Positions 36,585 to 45,277 of a stretch of DNA of 64,000 bases are shown piece after piece. The notes under the pieces were generated by a model that saw nothing but the letters and a program-made list of their open reading frames with translations, did no database searches and was not told the origin of the DNA. The position numbers and the translations under genes were made by a program. Each line of letters begins with the position of its first letter. Positions within the stretch are counted from its first letter, which is position 1. The stretch lies in assembly GCA_017134815.1 (NCBI GenBank), contig CP071032.1, positions 806,001-870,000 of the forward strand, in the 5' to 3' direction. Source of the DNA: Lentisphaerota bacterium (lineage in GTDB: Bacteria > Verrucomicrobiota > Lentisphaeria > Victivallales > Victivallaceae).

Positions 36585-37576
36585 TTTTTATTCCTCAAGT
36601 TAGACATAACTTTTTCAGTCAGCCTGGCAGAAGCCGCCAGCGGCGTTAATGCTCCACCTGCAACTTCCTGTTCAAGTTCATCCATATAAGTTCTTATAGC
36701 AGCAACTTTAAAAATTTCTTTAATCAGACGCTCTTTGCAGAGCTGAGTTGTCCAGCGCGCATACTGTTGGCCGCGCAGCCGCTGCAGATTACCGGATTCA
36801 AGCAGCCAGTTGTTATGCTTTTCCACAACCGACCACAATTCCTCAAGTCCGGTCCGCTGCAAAGCGCTGCAGGTCATTACTTCAGGAGTCCAGCCCGGCA
36901 GGCGCGGCCTTTTAAAACTGATCACTCCGCTGTAAACGGATTGCGCTCGCAATGCGGCCTGAATATTATCGCCGTCAGCTTTATTTATAACAACAGCATC
37001 GGCATCTTCCAGAATACCTTTTTTTATTCCCTGCAAATCATCCCCGGCCCCGGCAATAAGCACCAGCAGGAAAAAATCTACCATATCAACAACTGCGGTT
37101 TCGGATTGCCCGACGCCGACCGTCTCAATCAGGATGACATCGTAACCTGCTGCTTCACAAACCATAATCAATTCCCGGGTCCCGGGGCTGACTCCGCCAA
37201 GGAGCCCTCCTGAAGGAGAAGGCCTGATAAAAGCCTGTTCATGAGCACAGAGATCAGCCATTCTGGTTTTATCACCAAGAATACTGCCACCCGAATGGCT
37301 ACTCGAAGGGTCGACAGCCAGAACAGCAACCCGGTGTCCCTGTTCAATTAAATGCATTCCGAGCGAATTTATCAATGTGCTTTTTCCTGCCCCGGGTGTA
37401 CCGGTAATACCGACGCGGATTGAGTTGCCGGCCAGCGGCACAATCTGTTCAAATACCTGTGCCGCAAGCTGCCGGTGATCCTCAAGACGGCTTTCGAGCA
37501 GTGTCATCGTGCGGGCAATTATCGCCCGGCTGCCACTGCGAATTCCATCCACATAATATTTTGCAGGATAAAGCAT
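36581..37576 (-). CDS. meaB: Methylmalonyl-CoA mutase-associated GTPase MeaB/ArgK
   Basis: A 331-residue G3E-family GTPase that protects and reloads the B12 mutase. Walker A 'GTPGAGKST', 'VDPSSSHSGGSILGDKTRM' (switch region), 'ETVGVGQSE' (switch III/Walker B) and 'VINKAD' (NKxD) are all present. A C-terminal helical dimerisation arm follows. It starts two bases after the mutase stop and overlaps scpB, so mutase, chaperone and decarboxylase are coupled. No ribosome site is obvious, consistent with coupled translation. Confidence 0.95.
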   Translation of the reverse strand: MLYPAKYYVDGIRSGSRAIIARTMTLLESRLEDHRQLAAQVFEQIVPLAGNSIRVGITGTPGAGKSTLINSLGMHLIEQGHRVAVLAVDPSSSHSGGSILGDKTRMADLCAHEQAFIRPSPSGGLLGGVSPGTRELIMVCEAAGYDVILIETVGVGQSETAVVDMVDFFLLVLIAGAGDDLQGIKKGILEDADAVVINKADGDNIQAALRAQSVYSGVISFKRPRLPGWTPEVMTCSALQRTGLEELWSVVEKHNNWLLESGNLQRLRGQQYARWTTQLCKERLIKEIFKVAAIRTYMDELEQEVAGGALTPLAASARLTEKVMSNLRNKK

Positions 37577-37578
37577 TA

Positions 37579-39720
37579 TCAGTTTTCCGCTTCTATTACC
37601 GCCAGAGTTTTGACAGCACTTTCAAGCATAGGCGTCCCGGGGCCGAATACAGCTTTGACCCCATGCTCAAACAGGAAATCATAATCCTGAGGAGGAATAA
37701 CCCCGCCGGCAACCACTTTGATGTCAGAACGGCCCATTTCCGCCAGTTTTTGCACAAGTTCCGGAATCAGGGTTTTATGACCAGCTGCCAGAGATGAAGC
37801 CCCCACCGCATGTACATCATTTTCGACTGCCAGCCGCGCTATCTCTTCAGGAGTTGAAAACATCGGGCTTACATCGACGTCAAACCCCAGATCGGCATAG
37901 GCGCTGGCAATAACTTTGGCCCCGCGGTCATGTCCATCCTGTCCCATTTTTGCGATCAGCACTCGAGGCCGGCGCCCATGGCTTTTTTCAAATGCGTCAA
38001 CTTTGGCCAGCACATCTTCGAAATCCTTATGAGCAGTTTCATTCTGGTCAAACACGTGTGATATAACTCCTGTTACACAACTGGTTTTCTGTATATATCT
38101 GCCAAAAATATCTTCCAGAGCATCAGATATCTCGCCAAGAGAAGCCCGGACACGGGCTGCTTTGACCGCTGCCTCAAGCAAGTTTCCACCTTCCCGGGCA
38201 GCAGTGCGCAAATTATCCAGCGCTTTCTTCACAGCTGCAGCATCACGCTCCGACTTTATTTTCTTAAGCATTGCCACTTGTTCACGGCAAACCTTGACAT
38301 TATCAATTTCCAGTACGTTAACATGTTCTTCCTTGTCAGGACGATATTTATTAACCCCGACAATAACCCTTTCGCCTTCATCAATCAGTGCCTGCTGAGC
38401 CGCAGCAGACTGATCAATCATCCGATTTGGAATACCGGCTTCTATGGCCTTGGCCATACCACCGTGTTTTTCAATTTCCGCAATCAATCCTCTGGCTTTT
38501 TCAATAATTTCATTAGTCAGGGATTCTACGTAGTAGGAACCGGCAAGCGGATCGACAGTACGACAAATTTCGGATTCTTCCTGTACAATGATCTGCGTAT
38601 TACGGGCAATCCTGGCGGAAAAGTCAGTAGGCAGTCCCAAAGCTTCGTCAAATGAATTTGTATGCATTGACTGAGTTCCGCCAAGCGCGGCAGCCATGCA
38701 TTCTATGGTTGTCCGGACAATATTATTATACGGGTCCTGCTCAGTCAACGACCAGCCGGAAGTCTGACAATGGGTCCGGAGCGCCATGGAGCGCGGATTT
38801 TCTGCTCCAAAGCTTTTTACAGTTTCGCTCCACAGATAACGCGCAGCGCGCAGCATGGCTACATTCATAAAAAGGTCCATGCCAATACCAAAAAAGAAAG
38901 ACAGGCGCGGTGCAAAATCATCAATTTTCAACCCGGCACCCAATGCGGCACGAATGTATTCAATACCATCGGCAATAGTAAATGCAACCTGCTGTACACA
39001 GCTGGCACCGGCTTCGCCCATGTGATAACCGCTGATACTGATAGTGTTAAAACGCGGCATATTAGCCGAACAATAGGCGATGATATCAGAAATGATGCGC
39101 ATTGACGGTTTCGGTGGATAAATGTAAGTATTGCGACACAGGTATTCTTTCAAAATATCGTTTTGAATCGTACCGGTGAGCGCTTCAGGCTTTACCCCCT
39201 GCTCTTCTGCAGCAACGATATAAAAGGCCATTACCGGAATTACCGCTCCATTCATGGTCATGGAAACTGACATCCTGTCAAGCGGTATCTGGTCAAATAA
39301 AACTTTCATATCCTCAACCGTATCAACAGCGACACCGGCTTTGCCGACATCGCCTTCCACACGGGGATTATCCGAATCGTATCCACGGTGAGTCGCAAGA
39401 TCAAAAGCCACTGAAAGTCCCTTCTGACCAGCGGCCAGGTTGCGGCGATAGAAAGCATTTGATTCCTGGGCCGTAGAAAATCCTGCATACTGCCGGATTG
39501 TCCATGGGCGCCCGACATACATTGTCGCACGCGGCCCGCGAATGTAAGGCGGAGATCCGGGCATTGTGTCGGTCAGCTTATTGGAACTGATATCCTCAGC
39601 TGTATAAAGAGGTTTGACTGTGATTTTTTCCGGAGTGTCCCGGTATAATCCGTTAAAATCCTTGTGAAGCCTGGAGGCTTCTTTCTCAGCTGACAACTTC
39701 CATTCTGCGTGGCGGTCCAT
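37579..39720 (-). CDS. scpA: Methylmalonyl-CoA mutase, single-chain (ScpA/Sbm)
   Basis: A 713-residue adenosylcobalamin enzyme isomerising succinyl-CoA and (R)-methylmalonyl-CoA. An N-terminal TIM barrel ('[15 protein letters not shown]', '[10 protein letters not shown]') is followed by a C-terminal B12 domain with the cobalt-ligand motif 'GQDGHDRGA' (D-x-H-x-x-G). ATG 39720 is chosen, with AAGGAGA seven bases upstream; an in-frame start at 39771 lacks a site. It is first in a five-gene operon. The length fits the homodimeric or alpha-subunit class, so no beta subunit is needed. No epimerase gene is seen nearby. Confidence 0.96.
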   Translation of the reverse strand: MDRHAEWKLSAEKEASRLHKDFNGLYRDTPEKITVKPLYTAEDISSNKLTDTMPGSPPYIRGPRATMYVGRPWTIRQYAGFSTAQESNAFYRRNLAAGQKGLSVAFDLATHRGYDSDNPRVEGDVGKAGVAVDTVEDMKVLFDQIPLDRMSVSMTMNGAVIPVMAFYIVAAEEQGVKPEALTGTIQNDILKEYLCRNTYIYPPKPSMRIISDIIAYCSANMPRFNTISISGYHMGEAGASCVQQVAFTIADGIEYIRAALGAGLKIDDFAPRLSFFFGIGMDLFMNVAMLRAARYLWSETVKSFGAENPRSMALRTHCQTSGWSLTEQDPYNNIVRTTIECMAAALGGTQSMHTNSFDEALGLPTDFSARIARNTQIIVQEESEICRTVDPLAGSYYVESLTNEIIEKARGLIAEIEKHGGMAKAIEAGIPNRMIDQSAAAQQALIDEGERVIVGVNKYRPDKEEHVNVLEIDNVKVCREQVAMLKKIKSERDAAAVKKALDNLRTAAREGGNLLEAAVKAARVRASLGEISDALEDIFGRYIQKTSCVTGVISHVFDQNETAHKDFEDVLAKVDAFEKSHGRRPRVLIAKMGQDGHDRGAKVIASAYADLGFDVDVSPMFSTPEEIARLAVENDVHAVGASSLAAGHKTLIPELVQKLAEMGRSDIKVVAGGVIPPQDYDFLFEHGVKAVFGPGTPMLESAVKTLAVIEAEN

Positions 39721-40081
39721 GATTAGTCTCCTTGTCATGGAATCATAATATTTTATGAAGCTGATTTTCATGATTATTTTATGCGCTTCCGCATACCATC
39801 CACCCCAAAAACCGGCTTCGGGAGAATCTTAATAACCAAAATAGCGACGAATACTGCATCCGCCGCTATCTACTCATGAGAGAAACTGCAAAGTCAAGTC
39901 AATCAGTTACTTTCAAACATAAACAATATAGACAACAACCAAATGCAAAAGTTTCACAAAGACATCATCAAATGTAAAAATTTGCCAACAAAAAACAACG
40001 TCGTTATTAATATTCTAAATAAACAATGGATTAAAACTATCTCTATCTATTTATAGCTTACACTTTTACTCAAAAAAAAGC
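39721..40081. other. Intergenic region upstream of the propionate operon
   Basis: Two small hairpins lie in the probable leader of scpA: TATGCG/CGCATA (39781-39796) and AGCGACG/CGCCGCT (~39842-39868). No cobalamin-riboswitch core is visible despite the B12 enzyme. The rest is AT-rich with no gene. Confidence 0.45.
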
Positions 40082-40114
40082 AAAAAAAAGCCGGAACTGT
40101 ATAATCAGTCCCGG
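40082..40114 (-). terminator. Terminator of the apt-mtnA operon
   Basis: CCGGaACTG / CAGTcCCGG stem (40091-40114) preceded by eight A on the plus strand, a U-tract for the minus transcript ending with mtnA. Confidence 0.8.
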
Positions 40115-40213
40115 TATAAACAAAATATAAAGCACTTTCTCAGAATAAACAACAGCAGCTTTACTGATAATATTCTGAAAAAGAAGCTTATTTTTACTGT
40201 GAACCGCTACAGG

Positions 40214-41293
40214 TCATCCGAGTATTTTTTTGATGTTTTCTTCAAAAGGAGCTCTAATAATACCTTTCTCAGTAATAATTCCAGCAATAAGTTCATTCGG
40301 AGTTACATCAAAAGCCGGATTATAAACATTGACTTCCTCTGGAGCAGTTAATTTACCACAGCCTTTACGCACTTCATCTCCATCACGCTGTTCAATGGGA
40401 ATTTCATCGCCGGACTCCAGACTCAAATCAAACGTTGAGTAAGGCGCAGCTACATAAAATGGGATGTTATGATATTCAGCCAGGATGGCCACTCCATAGG
40501 TACCGATTTTATTTGCGGCATCACCATTAGCCGCAATACGATCAGCCCCGACAATGACCATGTCTACTTTGCCCTCTTTCATCACCTGAGCCGTCATATT
40601 ATCGCAAATGGTAGTGACATCCACTCCAGCCTCATTCAGCTCCCAGGCTGTCAGGCGTGATCCCTGCAGCAGCGGACGAGTTTCATCAGAATAAACCTTG
40701 ATATTCATGCCGTTCTCACTGGCAACGTAAACCGGCGACAGAGCAGTCCCATAATCTCCGGTTGCCAGCGCGCCGGCATTGCAGTGAGTAAGTACCGTCA
40801 TGTCATCCTTGAGCAGTTCAGCTCCAAAGGAGCCGATCGCACGGCACATAGCAATATCTTCATCAAGGATATTAAGTGCCGTCTGAAGCAGTGTACTGCG
40901 CAGCTCAGCCGCGTTATCAATACCGGAAACAGCATCCTTAATCTTTTTGAGAGCCCAGAATAAATTAACCGCAGTAGGCCTGGATTCAGCCAGCCTGTCA
41001 GCAGTGGTAATTGCCAGCTGCCGCAGCACAGCCGCATCCTGAGAAGCCGATTTTCTGACAACCGCAGCAACACCGACAGCAGCAGCACAGCCGATTGCAG
41101 GTGCACCGCGTACTACCAGCCGCTTGATGGCATCAAAAATCGCTTCAGTTTCATCAAGCTCTACATATACCAGCTTTTCCGGCAAAAGCGTCTGATCGAT
41201 AAGTCTCAGTTTTCCCTGACAAGTGTCAATTTCCTTGGTGTACTCACGGACAATCTGCCCGTTTTCCGTAATCCATGAAACAGGATCAAGCAT
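40214..41293 (-). CDS. mtnA: S-methyl-5-thioribose-1-phosphate isomerase
   Basis: A 359-residue enzyme of methionine salvage, converting methylthioribose-1-phosphate to the ribulose form. 'RGAPAIGCAAAVGV', the catalytic cysteine in 'LTHCNAGALAT' and the catalytic aspartate in 'GADRIAANGD' are intact. These distinguish it from eIF2B-like regulatory relatives. It is last in a five-gene operon with apt, which handles the adenine released from methylthioadenosine, so the pairing makes sense. No other mtn genes are in the window. 16 bp after the preceding gene. Confidence 0.95.
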   Translation of the reverse strand: MLDPVSWITENGQIVREYTKEIDTCQGKLRLIDQTLLPEKLVYVELDETEAIFDAIKRLVVRGAPAIGCAAAVGVAAVVRKSASQDAAVLRQLAITTADRLAESRPTAVNLFWALKKIKDAVSGIDNAAELRSTLLQTALNILDEDIAMCRAIGSFGAELLKDDMTVLTHCNAGALATGDYGTALSPVYVASENGMNIKVYSDETRPLLQGSRLTAWELNEAGVDVTTICDNMTAQVMKEGKVDMVIVGADRIAANGDAANKIGTYGVAILAEYHNIPFYVAAPYSTFDLSLESGDEIPIEQRDGDEVRKGCGKLTAPEEVNVYNPAFDVTPNELIAGIITEKGIIRAPFEENIKKILG

Positions 41294-41309
41294 AATTTTT
41301 CTCCAAATA

Positions 41310-42170
41310 TTACTTCTCTTTGTGGTCTTCGTAATCTAATTTCTTAATTGCTTTCTCTCCACCTGCCACGTAAACTTTTCCGGTCTTTGGATCTCTGATC
41401 AAAGTCGGTATTGTATCAGTTCTCTTATATACTTCCCGGCTTTCAAGTTCACCATTTATGTTGTAGATAAGGCAGGTGAAGACCTTCGGTGAAATCGGCA
41501 GCATAATGTGCAGTCTGCTGAAATTGTCAACATCACAAACCATCCGTTCCTCTCCAAGCTCAAAGCCGATTCGTTTTATACTGTAAATCTTTTTTTTGTC
41601 CTCAAGCAGTAAATAATATGTTTTCCTTTGCCCTTCAAGCAGACACCTTATAGTAAACGTTCTGGTCTTTACTCTTTTAATCTGCTTTTTTTCTGCGAAA
41701 TCCGGAACCCCGACAGTCCGCTGCCATATTACCGAACCTTGAGAAATATCAAAAGTGCATTCATTTGACTGATAAGAATCCTCAAACATATTGTGCTGAA
41801 TAAACGCCTTGATTCTGTATTTGCCGCATTTGAGCAAGTTATAATATTTATTTACCGGCACCACAATTTCTCTGGTAGCTCCAGGACGCAACAGAATCCC
41901 AACCATTGGGTAAACAGTCCCTTTAATTCTCGAAATGCGGCGCTGTCGACTGTCAATTATTTCAAAAAGCAGCTGCCCCTGCAGTTTTTTATGATTGCCA
42001 AATGCAACTGCGTGCCCACTGTCATTGCGCAGCAGTATTTTGGCAAAAACCGGCTCATATTGTAAAAAATAGTGCCGGCTCAGCTCAAGTCTCATCGCAA
42101 TCTGCCCCCAACTCGTCAGAGGCATTGCCAGAACACCTAATAGAACAAGTAACAAAATTTTACTTTTCAT
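41310..42170 (-). CDS. Secreted protein of unknown function
   Basis: A 286-residue protein with a Sec signal peptide ('ILLLVLLGVLAMPLTSWG'). Start ATG 42170 has AAGGAG nine bases upstream and lies inside the end of the glycosyltransferase gene (11-bp overlap). The mature part is strand-rich ('YEPVFAKILLRNDSG', 'REIVVPVNKYYNLLKCGKY'), like an immunoglobulin-type beta-sandwich in the middle, then ~130 residues of unassigned sequence ending in a charged tail. No family is recognised. Probably periplasmic or surface-exposed. Confidence 0.7.
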   Translation of the reverse strand: MKSKILLLVLLGVLAMPLTSWGQIAMRLELSRHYFLQYEPVFAKILLRNDSGHAVAFGNHKKLQGQLLFEIIDSRQRRISRIKGTVYPMVGILLRPGATREIVVPVNKYYNLLKCGKYRIKAFIQHNMFEDSYQSNECTFDISQGSVIWQRTVGVPDFAEKKQIKRVKTRTFTIRCLLEGQRKTYYLLLEDKKKIYSIKRIGFELGEERMVCDVDNFSRLHIMLPISPKVFTCLIYNINGELESREVYKRTDTIPTLIRDPKTGKVYVAGGEKAIKKLDYEDHKEK

Positions 42171-43242
42171 TGTCCGCTCCTTTTTCTGAAAAATCAAGCA
42201 GCTGACTCAGTATTTCCTGCTCATTAAGATTATGGCATTCGTAAGTTTCCTTTGGACAAATACGTTTCAGGCATTTAATACAGGACAGCTTCCGCTGGAA
42301 AATATGATGAAAATCCCCATAAGGGCCGGTTTTTTCAGGAGAAGTAGGGCCAAATAAGCCAAATACTGTTTTTTTAAGCGCCGCGGCAATATGCACCGGC
42401 CCGCTGTCGTTACTTATAATAAAGTCACACCTTCTAATGGCTTCAATCATCTCTCCAATAGAGGTTTTCCCGGCAATAGAAACCAGGCGTGGATTATTCA
42501 CCAGTCCTGCAATTTTTTGAGCCCCGTTAATATCTGCAGCGGAACCAATCAGCAAGATCTTGAAATTCGGTTGGTGTTCAAGAAAATTTTTCGCTATTCT
42601 CGCAAAGAATTCCGGCTTCCAGCATTTGCTTTCCCAGCGAGCACCGGTAACGAAACCAAGTATTTTATCACTTTCACCAATGCTGCTTTCGGCAAGTAAG
42701 CGGGTAATGCCTCTTGAATTGCAAGATACCAGCGGCAGGTCAGGCATATCTCCCTCAAGGCTTTCACCAGTAAGGGCTTCAACCAGCGCCAAATTACGAT
42801 CAACGGCATGTACTTTGTCCCTGCCTACCTTGACCTTGAGTTTATAGGAAAATCTTGAAATATTTTCTTTCGGCCGCGCAAATCCCGCAGTAAGTGAGGC
42901 TCTTGCAAGTGAAGTAAAAATCGCGCTCCGCAGCAAGCCCTGAAAATCAACAACCAGATCATACTTTTCTGCCCTGAGCATTTTCACAGTCTGCTTCAAT
43001 GCCGGCAGAAAAGACTTAAGTTTTCCCAGTTCACGCCGGGGGAAGCTGATGATTTTATTCAGCTTGACTGGCGAATAAGCCAGAGCATCGTTGAATTCTG
43101 GCCGGACAAACCAGTCAATATCTGCCTCAGGCAAGGCATTATGCAGCAACCATACTGCTGGGAAACAGTGGAATATATCTCCCAGGCTGCTTGGTTTTAT
43201 AACCAGGATTTTTTTGATTGAATCTTTTTTTAGTAAAGCCAT
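42160..43242 (-). CDS. Glycosyltransferase family 9 (heptosyltransferase-like)
   Basis: A 360-residue GT-B enzyme of the ADP-heptose:LPS heptosyltransferase family. 'ILVIKPSSLGDIFHCFP' opens the acceptor domain, and 'ISNDSGPVHIAAAL' with 'FGPTSPEKTGPYG' form the nucleotide-sugar site. A C-terminal 'CIKCLKRIC' segment is common in WaaF/WaaQ-like proteins. Acts at the inner membrane on LPS core. This supports a lipopolysaccharide-bearing envelope. ATG 43242 is preferred to an in-frame TTG three codons earlier. The donor sugar cannot be specified. Confidence 0.92.
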   Translation of the reverse strand: MALLKKDSIKKILVIKPSSLGDIFHCFPAVWLLHNALPEADIDWFVRPEFNDALAYSPVKLNKIISFPRRELGKLKSFLPALKQTVKMLRAEKYDLVVDFQGLLRSAIFTSLARASLTAGFARPKENISRFSYKLKVKVGRDKVHAVDRNLALVEALTGESLEGDMPDLPLVSCNSRGITRLLAESSIGESDKILGFVTGARWESKCWKPEFFARIAKNFLEHQPNFKILLIGSAADINGAQKIAGLVNNPRLVSIAGKTSIGEMIEAIRRCDFIISNDSGPVHIAAALKKTVFGLFGPTSPEKTGPYGDFHHIFQRKLSCIKCLKRICPKETYECHNLNEQEILSQLLDFSEKGADNEK

Positions 43243-43262
43243 ATTGCTCAAATTAACCGGGA

Positions 43263-44078
43263 TTAATTGCCGGTTTCAAGGCGCAGTGCCAGACGTTCCG
43301 GCAACCCTGCACTTAGGATTTTACGCTGAGCGGCGGCAATATCATAGGGCAGACGATACCTGGTAACCCGGCGCTCTACTGAATCATAAACAGCAAACGA
43401 TGCCCTGGGGTCACGATTACGCGGTTGTCCAACACTGCCGACATTAAAAAGATATTTAAAGCCGGTCTGCACTGAGACAGTAAGCTCATCGGCGACCTCA
43501 ACATTACGCGGAAATACCCCTTCTTCAGGGCTGTATGCCCAGTTCGGTATTTCATCAATAGGCTTTTCCGTCATGGAGGAAATCGGCTTTTTGCAGAAGG
43601 CAATCGGCACATGAGAATGCCCGCAAAAGCATAACTGTGTGAACTGGTAGGTAAAATTATCAGCGGCATGATGCGCGTCAAATATATACCCCCAGTTCTC
43701 AGGCGAATCTAAAGTGGCATGGACAATTGTAATGTTAGTCCCCTGGACTGTAGCGCGATAAGGCAGATTTGCCAGCCATTCACGTTGCTCGTCGTTAAGC
43801 TGTTCTTTAGTCCAGATAACAGCTTTTCTGGCATGAGGATTGAAGCCTTCCATCTCTTCGCTTGCGATCGAAGCATGCTCATCATGGTTGCCCTTTACAA
43901 CGGCAGCCGGGTCCAGAGCACGGACGACTTCCAGACATTCACTCGGGTCTGCATTATAACCTACAATATCCCCGAGGCAGACGTACTTTTCTACTTCAAC
44001 CTCTCTGCATTTTTCCAGAACAACGCTCAACGCTTCTAAATTGGCATGAATGTCACTCAATATCGCGTACTTAGCCAT
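43263..44078 (-). CDS. Calcineurin-like phosphoesterase (YfcE/ApaH-related)
   Basis: A 271-residue cytoplasmic metallophosphoesterase. 'LSDIHANLEAL' (Asp9, His11), 'CLGDIVGYNADP', 'VKGNHDEHAS' and 'CGHSHVPI' supply the two-metal site. 'GSVGQPRNRDPRASFAVYD' is the C-terminal block typical of the stand-alone family found in many bacteria. The substrate may be a cyclic nucleotide or diadenosine polyphosphate, but sequence does not decide. It lies 16 bp after apt in the operon. Confidence 0.9.
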   Translation of the reverse strand: MAKYAILSDIHANLEALSVVLEKCREVEVEKYVCLGDIVGYNADPSECLEVVRALDPAAVVKGNHDEHASIASEEMEGFNPHARKAVIWTKEQLNDEQREWLANLPYRATVQGTNITIVHATLDSPENWGYIFDAHHAADNFTYQFTQLCFCGHSHVPIAFCKKPISSMTEKPIDEIPNWAYSPEEGVFPRNVEVADELTVSVQTGFKYLFNVGSVGQPRNRDPRASFAVYDSVERRVTRYRLPYDIAAAQRKILSAGLPERLALRLETGN

Positions 44079-44094
44079 TACACAAGTCCGTCCC

Positions 44095-44619
44095 TTATTT
44101 TTCCAATATTAACGACCTTATCGGATATTTGGCTAAAGCCTCTCTGCCGGGAAGGAATCCCAGTTCCACGATAAAGTCAACCCCCAGAATGTTTGCTCCA
44201 AGTTTTTCGAGCAGCTCTACGGCTGCAGCTGCAGTTCCTCCAGTTGCCAGCAGGTCGTCTACCAGCAGAACGGAATCACCAGGCTGAACAGCGTCTTCAT
44301 GAACTTCCACTTCAGCCTCTCCGTATTCAAGCTCATACTTGACAGAGAGTGTGTTATAAGGCAGTTTGCCTTTTTTGCGTACAGGCACAAAGCCGCAGCC
44401 AAGTTTGTAAGCCATCGCACTGCCGAGAATAAAGCCGCGGGCTTCAATTCCTACAATGTACTTGGGCGGATTATCAATGTATTTTTCTGACATGATGTCA
44501 ACGATGTTAGCGAATAGATCTTTGTCTTGAAGTAAAGGTGTGATATCAATATATACGATCCCCGGCTTGGGGAAATCAGGTACTTTCCTGAGTGCAGCTT
44601 CGATTTTCTCTAAACTCAT
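44095..44619 (-). CDS. apt: Adenine phosphoribosyltransferase
   Basis: A 174-residue type I phosphoribosyltransferase making AMP from adenine and PRPP. 'FPKPGIVYIDITPLL', 'GIEARGFILGSAMAYKLGCGFVPVRKKGKLP' and the PRPP loop 'LLVDDLLATGGT' are typical. It is first in the operon with mtnA, recycling adenine from methylthioadenosine. AGGAGC lies seven bases upstream of the ATG. rnpB lies 36 bp upstream on the same strand. Confidence 0.96.
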   Translation of the reverse strand: MSLEKIEAALRKVPDFPKPGIVYIDITPLLQDKDLFANIVDIMSEKYIDNPPKYIVGIEARGFILGSAMAYKLGCGFVPVRKKGKLPYNTLSVKYELEYGEAEVEVHEDAVQPGDSVLLVDDLLATGGTAAAAVELLEKLGANILGVDFIVELGFLPGREALAKYPIRSLILEK

Positions 44620-44654
44620 GCAAGAGCTCCTATAATCATTTTTATACTATAAAA

Positions 44655-45008
44655 GTGGTAACAGAATAAGCCGGATTCTGTTTTTCGCCGAAGCGAAATG
44701 GTAATCATCTATCTAAGCGACCAGAACCCGGAGCTCAAACGCCGCGAGCAGCGACTCGCTCCCTATTTGGTCTTGCTACAGGAGGGGTTTACAATGCGGC
44801 GCCGCTCTCGCTGCGCGCCCGGTGGGCTCTTACTCCACCTTTTCACCCTTACCCCGTCATTAGACGAGGCGGTATATTTTCTGCTGCACTTTCCTTCCCG
44901 CGGAATATCGTCCGCAGTATCCTTCTTTATCAAAAGGACTCCCCGCTCTGTGTAGTCCGGACTTTCCTCCCGGCACTAAGGCGCCGGGCGACTACCTACT
45001 GTTACCAC
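44655..45008 (-). ncRNA. rnpB: RNase P RNA (bacterial class A)
   Basis: On the minus strand the ends GTGGTAACAG (5', from 45008) and CTGTTACCAC (3', to 44655) form stem P1. Conserved core elements are present: GAGGAAAGTCCGGACT (~44955-44970), AGCAAGACCAAATAGGG (CR IV, ~44762-44778) and GAATCCGGCTTATT near the 3' end. Length ~354 nt is normal for type A. It matures the 5' ends of tRNAs. Confidence 0.97.
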
Positions 45009-45014
45009 AAAGGT

Positions 45015-45044
45015 ATAATATAAGCTTTACATTTAATTAATCAA
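45015..45044 (-). promoter_or_regulatory. rnpB promoter
   Basis: On the minus strand: TTGATT (45044-45039), 18-bp spacer, TATTAT (45020-45015), then seven bases to the RNA 5' end at 45008. A good housekeeping promoter at the right distance. Confidence 0.8.
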
Positions 45045-45234
45045 GGTAAATCTACTCAACTTTTTGTTAATAACATTCATAAGACAAATAAAAATATTCA
45101 AGACTGCGCTTTGGCCGCTCATTCCGTTCAGTTTTTAAATTGACGTCATCCCGGATTGCAGAGCCATAGCAACGCTTAAGCTGCACTGGGCCAGCACATA
45201 AAGCATTTCAAATACCGGTACCGGATTCACCCTC

Positions 45235-45260
45235 AGCAAGGGGCGCTGGAAGCCCCTGCT
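45235..45260 (-). terminator. Hairpin after the secreted-protein gene
   Basis: AGCA-A-GGGGC / GCCCC-TGCT stem with a 7-nt loop, 18 bp past the stop of the gene at 45278. No U-tract, so weak or 3'-end stabilising. The rest of 45045-45234 holds nothing recognised. Confidence 0.5.
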
Positions 45261-45277
45261 TAAGGTATCTGCAATTC

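Noticed and set aside
39721-40213. Search for a B12 riboswitch ahead of the mutase operon
   Set aside because: The conserved core and B12 box are not present on the minus strand.
44698-44955. Plus-strand 85-codon frame rich in Arg/Leu
   Set aside because: It is the antisense of rnpB.
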